NCBI GenBank assembly: GCA_903861445.1
Contig: CAIOUK010000227.1
Coordinates: 1 to 31,616, forward strand
Source: an uncultured Verrucomicrobia subdivision 3 bacterium
GTDB taxonomy: Bacteria > Verrucomicrobiota > Verrucomicrobiia > Limisphaerales > UBA11358
Direction: 5' to 3'
DNA: 31,616 bases
Under the pieces are notes generated by a model. That model did not search any database. It saw nothing but the letters and a program-made list of their open reading frames with translations, and was not told the origin of the DNA. Positions 16,389 to 24,458 of this stretch are shown in pieces. How positions within the stretch are numbered: position 1 is the stretch's first letter; the number at the start of each line of letters is the position of its first letter. A program made the translations under genes and the position numbers.

Positions 16389-16420
16389 GCCACAGATTCA
16401 CACAGATGGAACACAGATTT
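16389..16420. repeat. 'acagattcacacagatgg' dispersed-type repeat overlapping the lnt 3' end
   Basis: The segment gccacagattcacacagatg (from 16389) followed by gaacacagattt carries three copies of the word cacagat in 32 bases. This is the well-known look of intergenic repeats in Verrucomicrobia and Planctomycetes. It spans the gap between lnt and the helicase and supplies the last eight codons and stop of lnt. Confidence 0.6.
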
Positions 16421-17795
16421 TTCTGCGACCTTCCTTCCACGATAAAAGCATCAACACCATCGCTACGATGCCAGTGATTCCGGTGCAAATTGGCGCGAGA
16501 TAGCGGTCGAGCGGAATGAAGCCTTGGCGCGGCAGGCTGAGTTGTGCGGAGAAGATTTCGCCGTAGCCGCCAACGGAAGTTTGCGCGACGACCTCGCCAC
16601 CGCCGGTGACGGCCTGCGAAATGCCGGAGCTGGCGACGCGGAAAATCGGGATGCCGTATTCCGCCGCGCGCACGGGCGCGACGCGGGAATGTAGTTCGTG
16701 CTGATGTTTGCCCCAGAATTCCACGTCCATCGTCGGCACGATGAGCAGTTGCGCCCCTTGCCGCACGAGTTCGTCGGTGACGCGGGTGTAGCTCAAATCG
16801 TAGCAGATGCAGATCCCGATTTTGCCCCACGGCGAATTCCAGACTGCCTGTTTCGGCGCGGGCAAGCCGTCGTGGAAAAACTGGATGGGCACGCTTTTGG
16901 CCTGCTGGAAAACAATCCCGCCGTTCGTGCCAATGACGAAGGCGGTGTTGTAATAAATGTCGTTCGTGACGAAATCTTTGCCGCCGATGATGACGTAGCG
17001 TGAATGTTCGCGGCACCAATTTTTCAGCGAATCCGGCACGCCGCCGTCGAGGGTGTATTCGCTCAAGACGAAAATTTCGGCGTTTGTGTTTTTGGCGAGG
17101 GCTTGGGTCAGGATTTTGGGGATAATGTTTTCCGGTGGAAATTCCATTTGGATGCCGACGAATGTTACTGGTTTTGGCAATTTCCTTTTTGAAGATGCGA
17201 GATCTGGAAGAAACATCGCAGCAATAAAAATGATTGTGAATATCCAAATCGTAACTGTTATCCAACGGCCAACAAAATACGCGGCGGCTATTGCGAGCAA
17301 TATAAAACCTACGCCATACATTCCCAAAAGTGGAAAGGGAAAGGCGTAACCAATATTCATCCACGAAAATTTCAGGAAATAGAGTTCGCTGCGGAAGTAT
17401 TCGAGGCCCGTCCAGATGATCGGAATCAACCACGCGGATTTGACTTTGCCCCAGCGCCGCGTTGCACCGCAGACAAGCGCCGCGAACAGCCCGACCCAAA
17501 ACGCCAGCACCAGCCACAGCACCACCGAAGCAACGCTGAAGATGCGCCAGAAGAAAAACAGTTGCGGCGCGTAGCAGAGAAAGCCCGTCGCCAGCCCGAA
17601 ATAAAACGCGCGCCGGACATTCGGCTGGTCGGTCAGCTTGACGAGGCCGAACGCGTAGCCAAAAATTAGCAGCCCGACGGCGGGATAATGGATGGAAGTG
17701 TAAGCCGCATGAAAACACGCCACCGCGAACGCGAGCCAGAGCAGGGATTTTGTCCAACTCAACGGCTCGGTGGTTGATGGTGAAGTGGTAGTCAT
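16398..17795 (-). CDS. lnt: Apolipoprotein N-acyltransferase-family protein
   Basis: Lnt adds the third acyl chain to the N-terminal cysteine of lipoproteins in the inner membrane. The 465-residue protein has about seven N-terminal hydrophobic segments (17-196), a nitrilase-type catalytic domain (about 208-420) and a final membrane helix (about 433-452). The triad is visible: E246 in LSEYT, K300 in QQAKSVP and C331 in CICYDLSY, matching E267, K335 and C387 of E. coli. Sequence outside the triad is divergent, so a related nitrilase-type membrane enzyme is a minor alternative. The C-terminal KICVPSV is encoded by an intergenic repeat. It lies just upstream of the helicase, probably in one transcript. 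Confidence 0.88.
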   Translation of the reverse strand: MTTTSPSTTEPLSWTKSLLWLAFAVACFHAAYTSIHYPAVGLLIFGYAFGLVKLTDQPNVRRAFYFGLATGFLCYAPQLFFFWRIFSVASVVLWLVLAFWVGLFAALVCGATRRWGKVKSAWLIPIIWTGLEYFRSELYFLKFSWMNIGYAFPFPLLGMYGVGFILLAIAAAYFVGRWITVTIWIFTIIFIAAMFLPDLASSKRKLPKPVTFVGIQMEFPPENIIPKILTQALAKNTNAEIFVLSEYTLDGGVPDSLKNWCREHSRYVIIGGKDFVTNDIYYNTAFVIGTNGGIVFQQAKSVPIQFFHDGLPAPKQAVWNSPWGKIGICICYDLSYTRVTDELVRQGAQLLIVPTMDVEFWGKHQHELHSRVAPVRAAEYGIPIFRVASSGISQAVTGGGEVVAQTSVGGYGEIFSAQLSLPRQGFIPLDRYLAPICTGITGIVAMVLMLLSWKEGRRKICVPSV

Positions 17796-17946
17796 GTTTC
17801 CGTGGTGTCCGGATTTTGCTTTGAGGTGACTTTAGCCGAACTGTGGCGGACGCGGAAATTGAAAATAATGTTCCGACCATTGATTGTTTTAATGCCCAAC
17901 ATCATTGCGGCTTGTGTCGAAGGCGACTTTCGAGAAAGAATCAGCC

Positions 17947-18471
17947 ATGCAAAAGAACAAAACCGTGCTCGCGTTTCTGGACGACGTTTACGAAGACCTT
18001 GAATTGTGGTATCCCAAGCTGCGTTTGGAGGAAGCTGGCTACGCGTTGAAATGCGCCGCGCCGGAAATCAAAACTTACGCCGGTAAGCATGGTTATCCCG
18101 CCGCGTCGGATTTGCTTTTGAAGGACGTGCGCAGCGAAGATTTTTGCGGACTGCTCGTGCCCGGCGGCTTCATGCCGGACAAACTGCGTCGCGATGCGAA
18201 AGTGCTTTCACTCACGCGCGAGTTTTTTGAACAGGGCAAACTCGTCGCCTTCATCTGCCACGGTGGCTGGATTCCGATTTCTGCCAAGATTCTCAAAGGA
18301 AAGCGCGTCACCGGTTCGCTCGGCATCAAGGACGACTTGGAAAACGCCGGCGGCATCTGGGTGAACGAACCGGTCGTCGTGGACGGCAATCTGATTTCCA
18401 GTCGCACGCCGAAAGATTGTGCGCCCTTCGCGGCGGCAATGGTAAAACTCCTCGACGCCAGCGTGAAATGA
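17947..18471 (+). CDS. DJ-1/PfpI-family protein
   Basis: The 174-residue protein has the flavodoxin-like DJ-1/PfpI fold. It shows the nucleophile elbow A-F-I-C104-H105-G-G, the preceding LLVPGGFMPDKLR strand-loop and E16 near the N-terminus, which can contact the cysteine. Members include stress-response hydrolases, deglycase-type enzymes (debated) and proteases such as PfpI/YhbO. I cannot choose a substrate. I start at the ATG at 17947, preceded by gagaaag; the frame is open to a TTG at 17905 but that extension is not conserved-looking. It is divergent from lnt and lies 48 bases before nuoA. Confidence 0.88.
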   Translation: MQKNKTVLAFLDDVYEDLELWYPKLRLEEAGYALKCAAPEIKTYAGKHGYPAASDLLLKDVRSEDFCGLLVPGGFMPDKLRRDAKVLSLTREFFEQGKLVAFICHGGWIPISAKILKGKRVTGSLGIKDDLENAGGIWVNEPVVVDGNLISSRTPKDCAPFAAAMVKLLDASVK

Positions 18472-18519
18472 GTTGTTTTCGGCATTGAATTTTCCAGCGC
18501 AATTCTTAAACTTTCCGCC

Positions 18520-18921
18520 ATGGAACAAACGTCGCCATCCCAATTAGCGCAATACATCCCGGTTTTGTTTTTGCTCGCCGCCGCCGTCGGCTTTGCGGGC
18601 GGAACGCTGTTGGTTTCCATTTTGCTCGGCAAATACGCCAAGTCCAACAAGGCGAAAGACGCGGCCTACGAATGCGGCAAAGACCCCATCGGCAGCAACA
18701 CAGGTCGCTTCTCGGTGAAGTTTTATCTCGTGGCGATGCTGTTCATCCTGTTCGATATCGAAGTGGTGTTCATGTATCCGTGGGCGGTGGTCTATCGCGA
18801 TTTGCTGGCCGAACACGCCACGCGCAACCTCGTCCTCGGCTCGATGATTTCCTTCTTGGGCATTTTGTTTCTCGGCTACATCTACGCCGTGAACAAAAAG
18901 GCGTTTGACTGGAAAACCTGA
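18520..18921 (+). CDS. nuoA: NADH-quinone oxidoreductase subunit A, standing alone
   Basis: NuoA is a small membrane subunit of complex I (NDH-1), near the quinone channel. The 133-residue protein has three transmembrane helices (about 13-35, 66-90, 100-122), the conserved AYECGKDPIGS loop, RFSVKFYLVAMLFILFDIE and the acidic residues in FDIEVVFMYPWA. Length is typical. No other nuo gene is in reach: a DJ-1 gene lies before it and a terminator plus pgm after it. The remaining subunits must be elsewhere, or this is an extra copy. Confidence 0.95.
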   Translation: MEQTSPSQLAQYIPVLFLLAAAVGFAGGTLLVSILLGKYAKSNKAKDAAYECGKDPIGSNTGRFSVKFYLVAMLFILFDIEVVFMYPWAVVYRDLLAEHATRNLVLGSMISFLGILFLGYIYAVNKKAFDWKT

Positions 18922-18939
18922 CTTTGCAGAACCAAAAAT

Positions 18940-18980
18940 GCGAAAGGCGCTGAAGCGGATTCCTCTTCAGCGCCTTTCGC
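18940..18980. terminator. Strong bidirectional terminator between nuoA and pgm
   Basis: A perfect 16-base stem (gcgaaaggcgctgaag at 18940-18955 with its complement at 18965-18980) closes a 9-base loop. On the minus strand it is followed by attttt, so it fits a rho-independent terminator for pgm; on the plus strand the tail is ttccag, weaker, but it should still slow readthrough from nuoA. Its place between two convergent genes fits both. Confidence 0.85.
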
Positions 18981-18992
18981 TTCCAGACAATC

Positions 18993-20639
18993 TCACTTGC
19001 TCGCGAGTGACGCCGATACAATCGCCTGCGCTTCGGCAATGATGGTGTCGAGATGCGCCTCACCTTTGAAACTCTCGGCATAAACCTTGTAGATATTTTC
19101 CGTGCCGGACGGACGCGCGGCGAACCAGCCGTTGGCCGTCTCCACTTTTAATCCGCCGATGTCCGCGTGGTTGCCGGGCGCGCGGGTGAGTTTCTGCGTG
19201 ATGGCGTCGCCGGCGAGAGTCTTGGCGGTCACGGCTTCGGGCGTGAGTTTCTTGAACGCGGCTTTTTGTTCCGGCGTGGCGGCGGCGTCAACCCGCTTGT
19301 AGCTGGGCGCGCCGAACTTTGCGGTCAGTTCCGCGTAATGCTGGCCGGGGTCTTTGCCGGTCGTCGCGCAAATCTCCGCCGCGAGCAGCCCGAGAATCAA
19401 ACCATCTTTGTCCGTGCTCCACACGCTGCCGTCGCGCCGCAGGAAACTCGCCCCGGCGCTTTCTTCGCCACCAAAACAAACCGAGCCGGCAAACAAACCC
19501 GGCGTGAACCATTTGAAACCCACCGGCACTTCCATGAGCTTGCGGCCGTGCGAACCGACCACGCGGTCAATGATACTGCTGCTCACGAGCGTTTTGCCGA
19601 CGGCGGAATTCTGGTTCCACTGCGGCCGATGCGTCAGCAGATAATTAATGGCGACGGCGAGATAATGATTCGGGTTCAGCAAACCCGCTGACGGCGTGAC
19701 GATGCCGTGACGATCCGCGTCAGGATCGTTGGCGAACGCGACGCTAAACTTGTCTTTCAACCCGACGAGACTCGCCATCGCATACGGACTGGAGCAGTCC
19801 ATGCGAATTTTGCCGTCGTGATCCACCGTCATGAAACCGAACTGCGAATCCACTTTGCTGTTCACCACGGTGATGTCCAAGCCGTAGCGTTCCTTGATCG
19901 GCTGCCAGTATTGCAACGACGCGCCACCGAGCGGATCAATACCGAGGCGCACGCCGGCAGCTTTGATGGCCGCCATGTCAATCACCTCGCCCAGCGTCGC
20001 GACGTAAGGTGTGATGAAATCGTGCAGGTGCGTGTTGCTTGCCTTAAGCGCGGATTCGTAGCTCATGCGTTTTACCTCATGGTGGCCGCTACGCAGTAGC
20101 TCGTTCGCGCGATTCTGCACCCAGTTGGTGATGTCCGTATCTGCCGGGCCGCCGTTGGTGGAATTGTATTTGAACCCGCCGTCCGAAGGCGGATTGTGCG
20201 ACGGCGTGATGACGATGCCATCGGCGAGACCGCTCGTGCGACCGCGATTGTAAGTCAGGATGGCATGTGAAATCGAAGGCGTTGGCGTGAAACCGTCGTT
20301 CTGTTGGATAAATGTTTCAACGCCGTTGGCCGCGAGCACTTCGAGCGCGGTGCGCTGCGCGGGTGCGGAGGCGGCGTGCGTATCCTTGCCCATGAACAGC
20401 GGGCCGCTGATGCCCCTGCCCTGGCGAAATTCGCAGATGGCCTGCGTGATGGCGAGAATGTGCGCTTCCGTGAAAGTGCCGTTGAATGGCGTGCCACGAT
20501 GACCGCTCGTGCCGAAGCTGACGAGCTGGTTGGAATTCGCGACATCCGGTTTGAGCGCGTAATAATCGCGTTCGAGTTTGCTGACATCAATCAGCAGGCT
20601 GGCGGGTGCGGGTTTTCCAGCGAGAGGATTTAGGCTCAT
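18993..20639 (-). CDS. pgm: Phosphoglucomutase (alpha-D-glucose phosphate-specific)
   Basis: The enzyme interconverts glucose 1-phosphate and glucose 6-phosphate, linking glycogen and cell-envelope sugar synthesis to glycolysis. The 548-residue protein has the E. coli Pgm-type length and start (MSLNPLAGKPA, cf. AIHNRAGQPA). The phosphoserine is S147 in TPSHNPP, the metal loop is DPDADRHG, sugar binding GEESAGAS and phosphate binding RPSGTENIYKVYAESF near the C-terminus. A start at 20726 is open, but the first 29 residues are not conserved. It lies 87 bases downstream of miaB on the same strand and ends at the strong hairpin. Confidence 0.95.
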   Translation of the reverse strand: MSLNPLAGKPAPASLLIDVSKLERDYYALKPDVANSNQLVSFGTSGHRGTPFNGTFTEAHILAITQAICEFRQGRGISGPLFMGKDTHAASAPAQRTALEVLAANGVETFIQQNDGFTPTPSISHAILTYNRGRTSGLADGIVITPSHNPPSDGGFKYNSTNGGPADTDITNWVQNRANELLRSGHHEVKRMSYESALKASNTHLHDFITPYVATLGEVIDMAAIKAAGVRLGIDPLGGASLQYWQPIKERYGLDITVVNSKVDSQFGFMTVDHDGKIRMDCSSPYAMASLVGLKDKFSVAFANDPDADRHGIVTPSAGLLNPNHYLAVAINYLLTHRPQWNQNSAVGKTLVSSSIIDRVVGSHGRKLMEVPVGFKWFTPGLFAGSVCFGGEESAGASFLRRDGSVWSTDKDGLILGLLAAEICATTGKDPGQHYAELTAKFGAPSYKRVDAAATPEQKAAFKKLTPEAVTAKTLAGDAITQKLTRAPGNHADIGGLKVETANGWFAARPSGTENIYKVYAESFKGEAHLDTIIAEAQAIVSASLASK

Positions 20640-20726
20640 AAATAAATTAAGGGTGACGCATTTTGGTTCAGACCCGGCCAGCGTGCAAGACAGCTTTCCT
20701 GTGTGCGCAAAATCAGGCGGAAACAA

Positions 20727-22079
20727 TCACAAATTCACCACCGCCGGGTCGCCGTAAAGCGTGAAGGAACCGGTGCGCTCGATCTTCACGTCCATGAGCT
20801 GTCCCTGATGCCGGACGCTGCCGTCGAACAGCACGATGCGGTTGCAGCGGGTGCGGCCGGTGTAGCGCGCCGCGTTTTTCTTGCTCGGTCCCTCGACGAG
20901 AATTTGCACCTGCTGGCCGATAAACGAATCGTATTTCTTCGCGGCGATTTCATTGACGAGGTTCAGCAGACGCTCGTTGCGTTCCTCTCGGACGGATTGC
21001 GGCAACTGGTCGGGCATGGTCGCCGCCGGCGTGTCGCGGCGTTCGGAGTATTTGAAAATGTAGGCGTTGTCGAACTGCACTTCGCGGCAGAGCGACAGCG
21101 TCTGCTCGAAATCCTCCTCCGTCTCGCCGGGAAACCCGACGATGATGTCGGTGTAGATGCCAATGTTCGGCTTCGCGGCACGCAGTTTTTGGATGATGCC
21201 GAGAAATTTTTCGCGCGTGTAGCCGCGATGCATCAGCTTGAGAATGCGGTCGCTGCCGCTTTGCAGCGGGATGTGCGCACTTTCGCACAGCTTGGGCAGC
21301 CGCGCGTAGGCTTCCACCAAATCATCACCGTAACCTTTGGGATGCGGCGAGGTGAAACGGATGCGTTCCAAACCTTCGATTTCGTGAACGGCGGCGAGCA
21401 ACTGGACGAAAGCAGATTTACCGTCGAGCGCAGGAATGTCGCGTTTGCCAAAACTCGTTACAATCTGGCCGAGCAAAGTGATTTCCTTCACGCCGCGCGA
21501 AACAAGTTCGCGGCATTCGGCAACGATGTCGGGAATCGTGCGGCTGCGCTCTTCGCCGCGCGTCGCCGGCACGATGCAAAAGGTGCAATGCTGGTTGCAG
21601 CCTTGCATGATGCTAACGAAAGCGGACACGGAAGTCTTGGCACTGCCGTTCACCAGATGCTCGCGGATGGCGGCCTCGCTCTTGGCCTCGGCGGCGGTGT
21701 CCACAATTTTTTTGCGCGTGCCGGCAAGGAGTTCGTCAAGATATTCGGCCGCGCGATGAAATTTCTGCGTGCCGAGCACCAAATCCACATCCGGCAATTT
21801 GTCTATCAGTTCTTGGCCGCGACTTTGCGCCATACAGCCCATGAATCCGACAATCTGCTCACGCTTCTCGCTCCGCGCGGTGCCGACCAAATTTTTCATC
21901 TTGTTGATGGCTTTTTGCTCGGCCAAATCGCGCACGCTGCAGGTGTTCAGCAAAACGACATCGGCGGCGGACTCGGATTTGGCCAGCGAATAACCCTTGG
22001 CGACGAGCTGCGCGGCGACGGCTTCGCTGTCGCGCTCGTTCATCTGGCAACCGTAAGTTTTGATGAAAACACTGGGCAT
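20727..22079 (-). CDS. miaB: tRNA-2-methylthio-N6-dimethylallyladenosine synthase
   Basis: MiaB methylthiolates i6A37 in tRNAs reading UNN codons. The 450-residue protein has the UPF0004 domain with C11, C47 and C82 (second Fe-S cluster), the radical-SAM motif C161-x3-C165-x2-C168 and a C-terminal TRAM domain. The segment usually written LLGQNVNSYG reads LLGQIVTSFG here (I206, T208). The paralogue MtaB (RNA m2t6A) differs in its N-terminus, so MiaB fits best. pgm follows on the same strand; the SpoIIE-type phosphatase gene diverges 117 bases away. Confidence 0.94.
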   Translation of the reverse strand: MPSVFIKTYGCQMNERDSEAVAAQLVAKGYSLAKSESAADVVLLNTCSVRDLAEQKAINKMKNLVGTARSEKREQIVGFMGCMAQSRGQELIDKLPDVDLVLGTQKFHRAAEYLDELLAGTRKKIVDTAAEAKSEAAIREHLVNGSAKTSVSAFVSIMQGCNQHCTFCIVPATRGEERSRTIPDIVAECRELVSRGVKEITLLGQIVTSFGKRDIPALDGKSAFVQLLAAVHEIEGLERIRFTSPHPKGYGDDLVEAYARLPKLCESAHIPLQSGSDRILKLMHRGYTREKFLGIIQKLRAAKPNIGIYTDIIVGFPGETEEDFEQTLSLCREVQFDNAYIFKYSERRDTPAATMPDQLPQSVREERNERLLNLVNEIAAKKYDSFIGQQVQILVEGPSKKNAARYTGRTRCNRIVLFDGSVRHQGQLMDVKIERTGSFTLYGDPAVVNL

Positions 22080-22196
22080 GAGGCGGCGGTCAAGATAGCA
22101 CGGATCAGCGCGATGAAAAGTTGAAACGCCAACTGCTCGCGCAACGCGCGCTTGCGGGTTGGCGCGGAAACGGTATTTTCAACAGACGGAAACGGC

Positions 22197-23831
22197 ATGG
22201 AAAACAGCCCACTCAAAATTTTGCTGATCAGCGGCGATACGGAATTGAAGCAACGCATCAGCGAGCTGTTGCTTTGCGCTGCCAACGATGTCGAGTTGAC
22301 GGCGGAACCCTCGGCTGACGCAGGGCTGGCAATGGTGGCCACCAATAATTTCCACGCCATCCTCTTTGAGATTACCAGTGCCAACACCGCCGCGCTGTTC
22401 CAGATCACTTCCCTCACCACCAAGGCGCCGCGCCAGCCGGTCATTGTCATTGGGCCGAGCGAAGATGAGCAATTTTTGGCGGAAGCGGTATTCAGCGGAG
22501 CGCAGGATTATCTGGGACGCAACCATTTGTCCGCTGAAACCCTGCGACACACCATCCATTGCTCCATCGCCCGCCAACAGGAGCGGATCGAACTCGTCGA
22601 GGAAAAAAATAATTACTACGGCCTGTTCGACCATCTCGTGGAAGGTATTTTCCGCACCACGGTGAACGGGCATTATCTGCTGGCGAACATCGCGCTGGCG
22701 CGGATTTACGGCTACAGCTCGCCGGTGGAATTGATGGCGAGCATCAAGGACATCGCCGGCAGCCTTTACGTCGAGCACGGTCGCCGCGAGGAATTTGTCC
22801 GGCTCATGCAGGAGAACGACACGCTGAGCGGCTTCGAATCACGCATCTACCGCAAGGACGGCACGATCATTTGGATAGCCGAAAATTGCCGCGCCGTCCG
22901 CGACGGCCAGGGCAAACTGCTTTACTACGAAGGCACCGTCGAGGACATCACCGAACGCAAACGCGCCGAGGAACAAATTCGCCGTGCCACCAGCGAACTC
23001 TCCCGCAGCCGCGAGGAGCTGCGCACCAAGAACGCGCTCATGGAGGAAAATCTCCGCACCGCGCGCGAAATCCAGCTCACCATGCTGCCGCAGCAATATC
23101 CGGCTTTTCCACCAAGCGTGCCAATCGAGCAAAGCGCGTTTCAATTCGTGCACCGTTACGAACCGGCGGAATCCGTCAGCGGCGACTTCTTCAGCGTCTC
23201 GGCGATTTCCGAAACCGAGGTCGGCGTGTTCATCTGCGACGTTACCGGCCATGGCGTGCGTGCCGCGCTGGTGACGGCGATGATTCGCGCGCTTTCAGAA
23301 GAACTCAAGCCGCTCGCGCGCGACCCCGGCAGTTTTCTCCGCAAGCTGAATTACGATTTGTGCAGCATCCTCAAAAACACCGGTTCGCCGATGTTGACGA
23401 CGGGATTTTATGCCGTGGCCGATTGCCGCACCGGCCTGCTTCGCTTTGCGAATGCCGGGCACCCGAAGCCGCTGGTCATCCGACGTTCGCTCAACCGGGT
23501 CGAACCGCTCATCAATGCCTCGGGCCGCAGCCAGCCCGCGCTCGGACTGTTTGAAGACCCGCCCTACGCGACCAGCGAAACCACGCTGTCCCCCGGCGAT
23601 TTCCTGATGCTGTTCACCGATGGCCTCTACGAAGTCCAGGGTGAAAACGAGGAACTTTATTCGCAAGAACGCCTGACGCTCGATGTGAAAAATCTCATCA
23701 ATCATCCGCCGGGCATCCTGTTTGATGAACTGCTTCAGGTGATTCGCGGCTTTGCCGTGAGCGGTGAATTTGACGATGATGTCTGCCTGATCGGCATGGA
23801 CTTCATCGGCATGCCGGTGGTGAAATCCTGA
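22197..23831 (+). CDS. Pseudo-receiver / PAS / SpoIIE-type PP2C phosphatase
   Basis: The 544-residue protein has a CheY-like domain (about 6-128), a PAS domain (about 137-255, with IFRTTVNG and YEGTVEDITERK), a short coiled linker (about 256-295) and a SpoIIE/PP2C phosphatase (about 315-540). Phosphatase metal ligands D330 (VSGD) and D348 (CDVTGHG) and the later DGLYEV and DDDVCLIGMD segments are present, so activity is likely, perhaps on an anti-sigma-antagonist. The receiver looks degenerate: the phospho-acceptor position reads F-E58-I and the conserved Lys is R108. I start at the ATG at 22197, as the 15 codons upstream are not receiver-like. No anti-sigma partner is adjacent. Confidence 0.9.
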   Translation: MENSPLKILLISGDTELKQRISELLLCAANDVELTAEPSADAGLAMVATNNFHAILFEITSANTAALFQITSLTTKAPRQPVIVIGPSEDEQFLAEAVFSGAQDYLGRNHLSAETLRHTIHCSIARQQERIELVEEKNNYYGLFDHLVEGIFRTTVNGHYLLANIALARIYGYSSPVELMASIKDIAGSLYVEHGRREEFVRLMQENDTLSGFESRIYRKDGTIIWIAENCRAVRDGQGKLLYYEGTVEDITERKRAEEQIRRATSELSRSREELRTKNALMEENLRTAREIQLTMLPQQYPAFPPSVPIEQSAFQFVHRYEPAESVSGDFFSVSAISETEVGVFICDVTGHGVRAALVTAMIRALSEELKPLARDPGSFLRKLNYDLCSILKNTGSPMLTTGFYAVADCRTGLLRFANAGHPKPLVIRRSLNRVEPLINASGRSQPALGLFEDPPYATSETTLSPGDFLMLFTDGLYEVQGENEELYSQERLTLDVKNLINHPPGILFDELLQVIRGFAVSGEFDDDVCLIGMDFIGMPVVKS

Positions 23832-23852
23832 AAATTTCCGCCACCGTTTTAA

Positions 23853-23888
23853 TTTCTGCGTGTCCATCCGGTTGAATTCGTGATTTAA
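23853..23888. repeat. 'ctgcgtgtccatccg' intergenic repeat-like segment
   Basis: Between the phosphatase stop and the next ATG lies tttctgcgtgtccatccggt (from 23854) followed by tgaattcgtgattt. The mix of cgtg and catcc words recalls the 'ttctgcgtgtccatccgtg...ttcgtg' intergenic repeats in Verrucomicrobia. It is degenerate and its relation to the other repeats in the window is by style only. Confidence 0.35.
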
Positions 23889-23896
23889 TTTAAAAA

Positions 23897-24457
23897 ATGA
23901 AATTGTCCCTGTCATTGCTGTCCATCGTGCTCGGTGCCGGATTGAGCGTAGCGCAGATTTACGGTCTGATGAACCCCAAAGGGTTCACCGCCTTCTTCCG
24001 CAAATTTCCGCGCAATTATCCCGCTGGCATTGTGCTGATGCTGATTGCGACCGGCTGGTTTGCGTGGAACGTGAATAACGAGCCGATCGCAGATTTCTCG
24101 GCCTACAAGTCGGCAATGCTCGTCGGCTTCGCGGCGGTCGGCGTGGGCGCGTGCATTTTTGTCCGCGACTTTCTCGCCGTCCGCGCGCTGGCGGTGATTT
24201 TTATGCTGCTGGCAAGACTGATGGTGGACACTGGCCGGCCGCATCTCGGCGAATCGCCGTTCGTGCTGGTCAACCAAGTCCTCGCCTACGCCTTCGTCCT
24301 CGCGGGCATCTGGTTCACCATCACGCCGTGGAAATTGCGCGACTGGCTGGAATTTTTCACCGCCAACGACAAGATTGTCCGAATCGGCTGCACGGTGCGG
24401 CTGGCGTTCGACTTGTTTTTGATCGTGCTTGGGCTGACTGCTTTCCGGGGGATGTAA
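23897..24457 (+). CDS. Multi-pass membrane protein, unknown function
   Basis: The 186-residue protein has about six hydrophobic helices (near 3-20, 44-58, 70-88, 93-108, 126-144, 163-182) and short loops. One loop includes a NPKGFTAFFRKFPRNYPAG segment, another RLMVDTGRPHLGESPF. I know no named family. It stops one base before the pdxH ATG, so it is likely translationally coupled to pdxH and perhaps related to it by expression only. Confidence 0.65.
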   Translation: MKLSLSLLSIVLGAGLSVAQIYGLMNPKGFTAFFRKFPRNYPAGIVLMLIATGWFAWNVNNEPIADFSAYKSAMLVGFAAVGVGACIFVRDFLAVRALAVIFMLLARLMVDTGRPHLGESPFVLVNQVLAYAFVLAGIWFTITPWKLRDWLEFFTANDKIVRIGCTVRLAFDLFLIVLGLTAFRGM

Positions 24458-24458
24458 A

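Noticed and set aside
16321..17880. 519-codon minus-strand frame overlapping lnt in another frame
   Set aside because: The neighbouring frame carries the Lnt triad; this one is Arg/His/Ser-rich and passes through the dispersed repeat.
20703..22124. 473-codon plus-strand frame antisense to miaB
   Set aside because: miaB has all six cluster cysteines on the other strand; the antisense product shows no domain.
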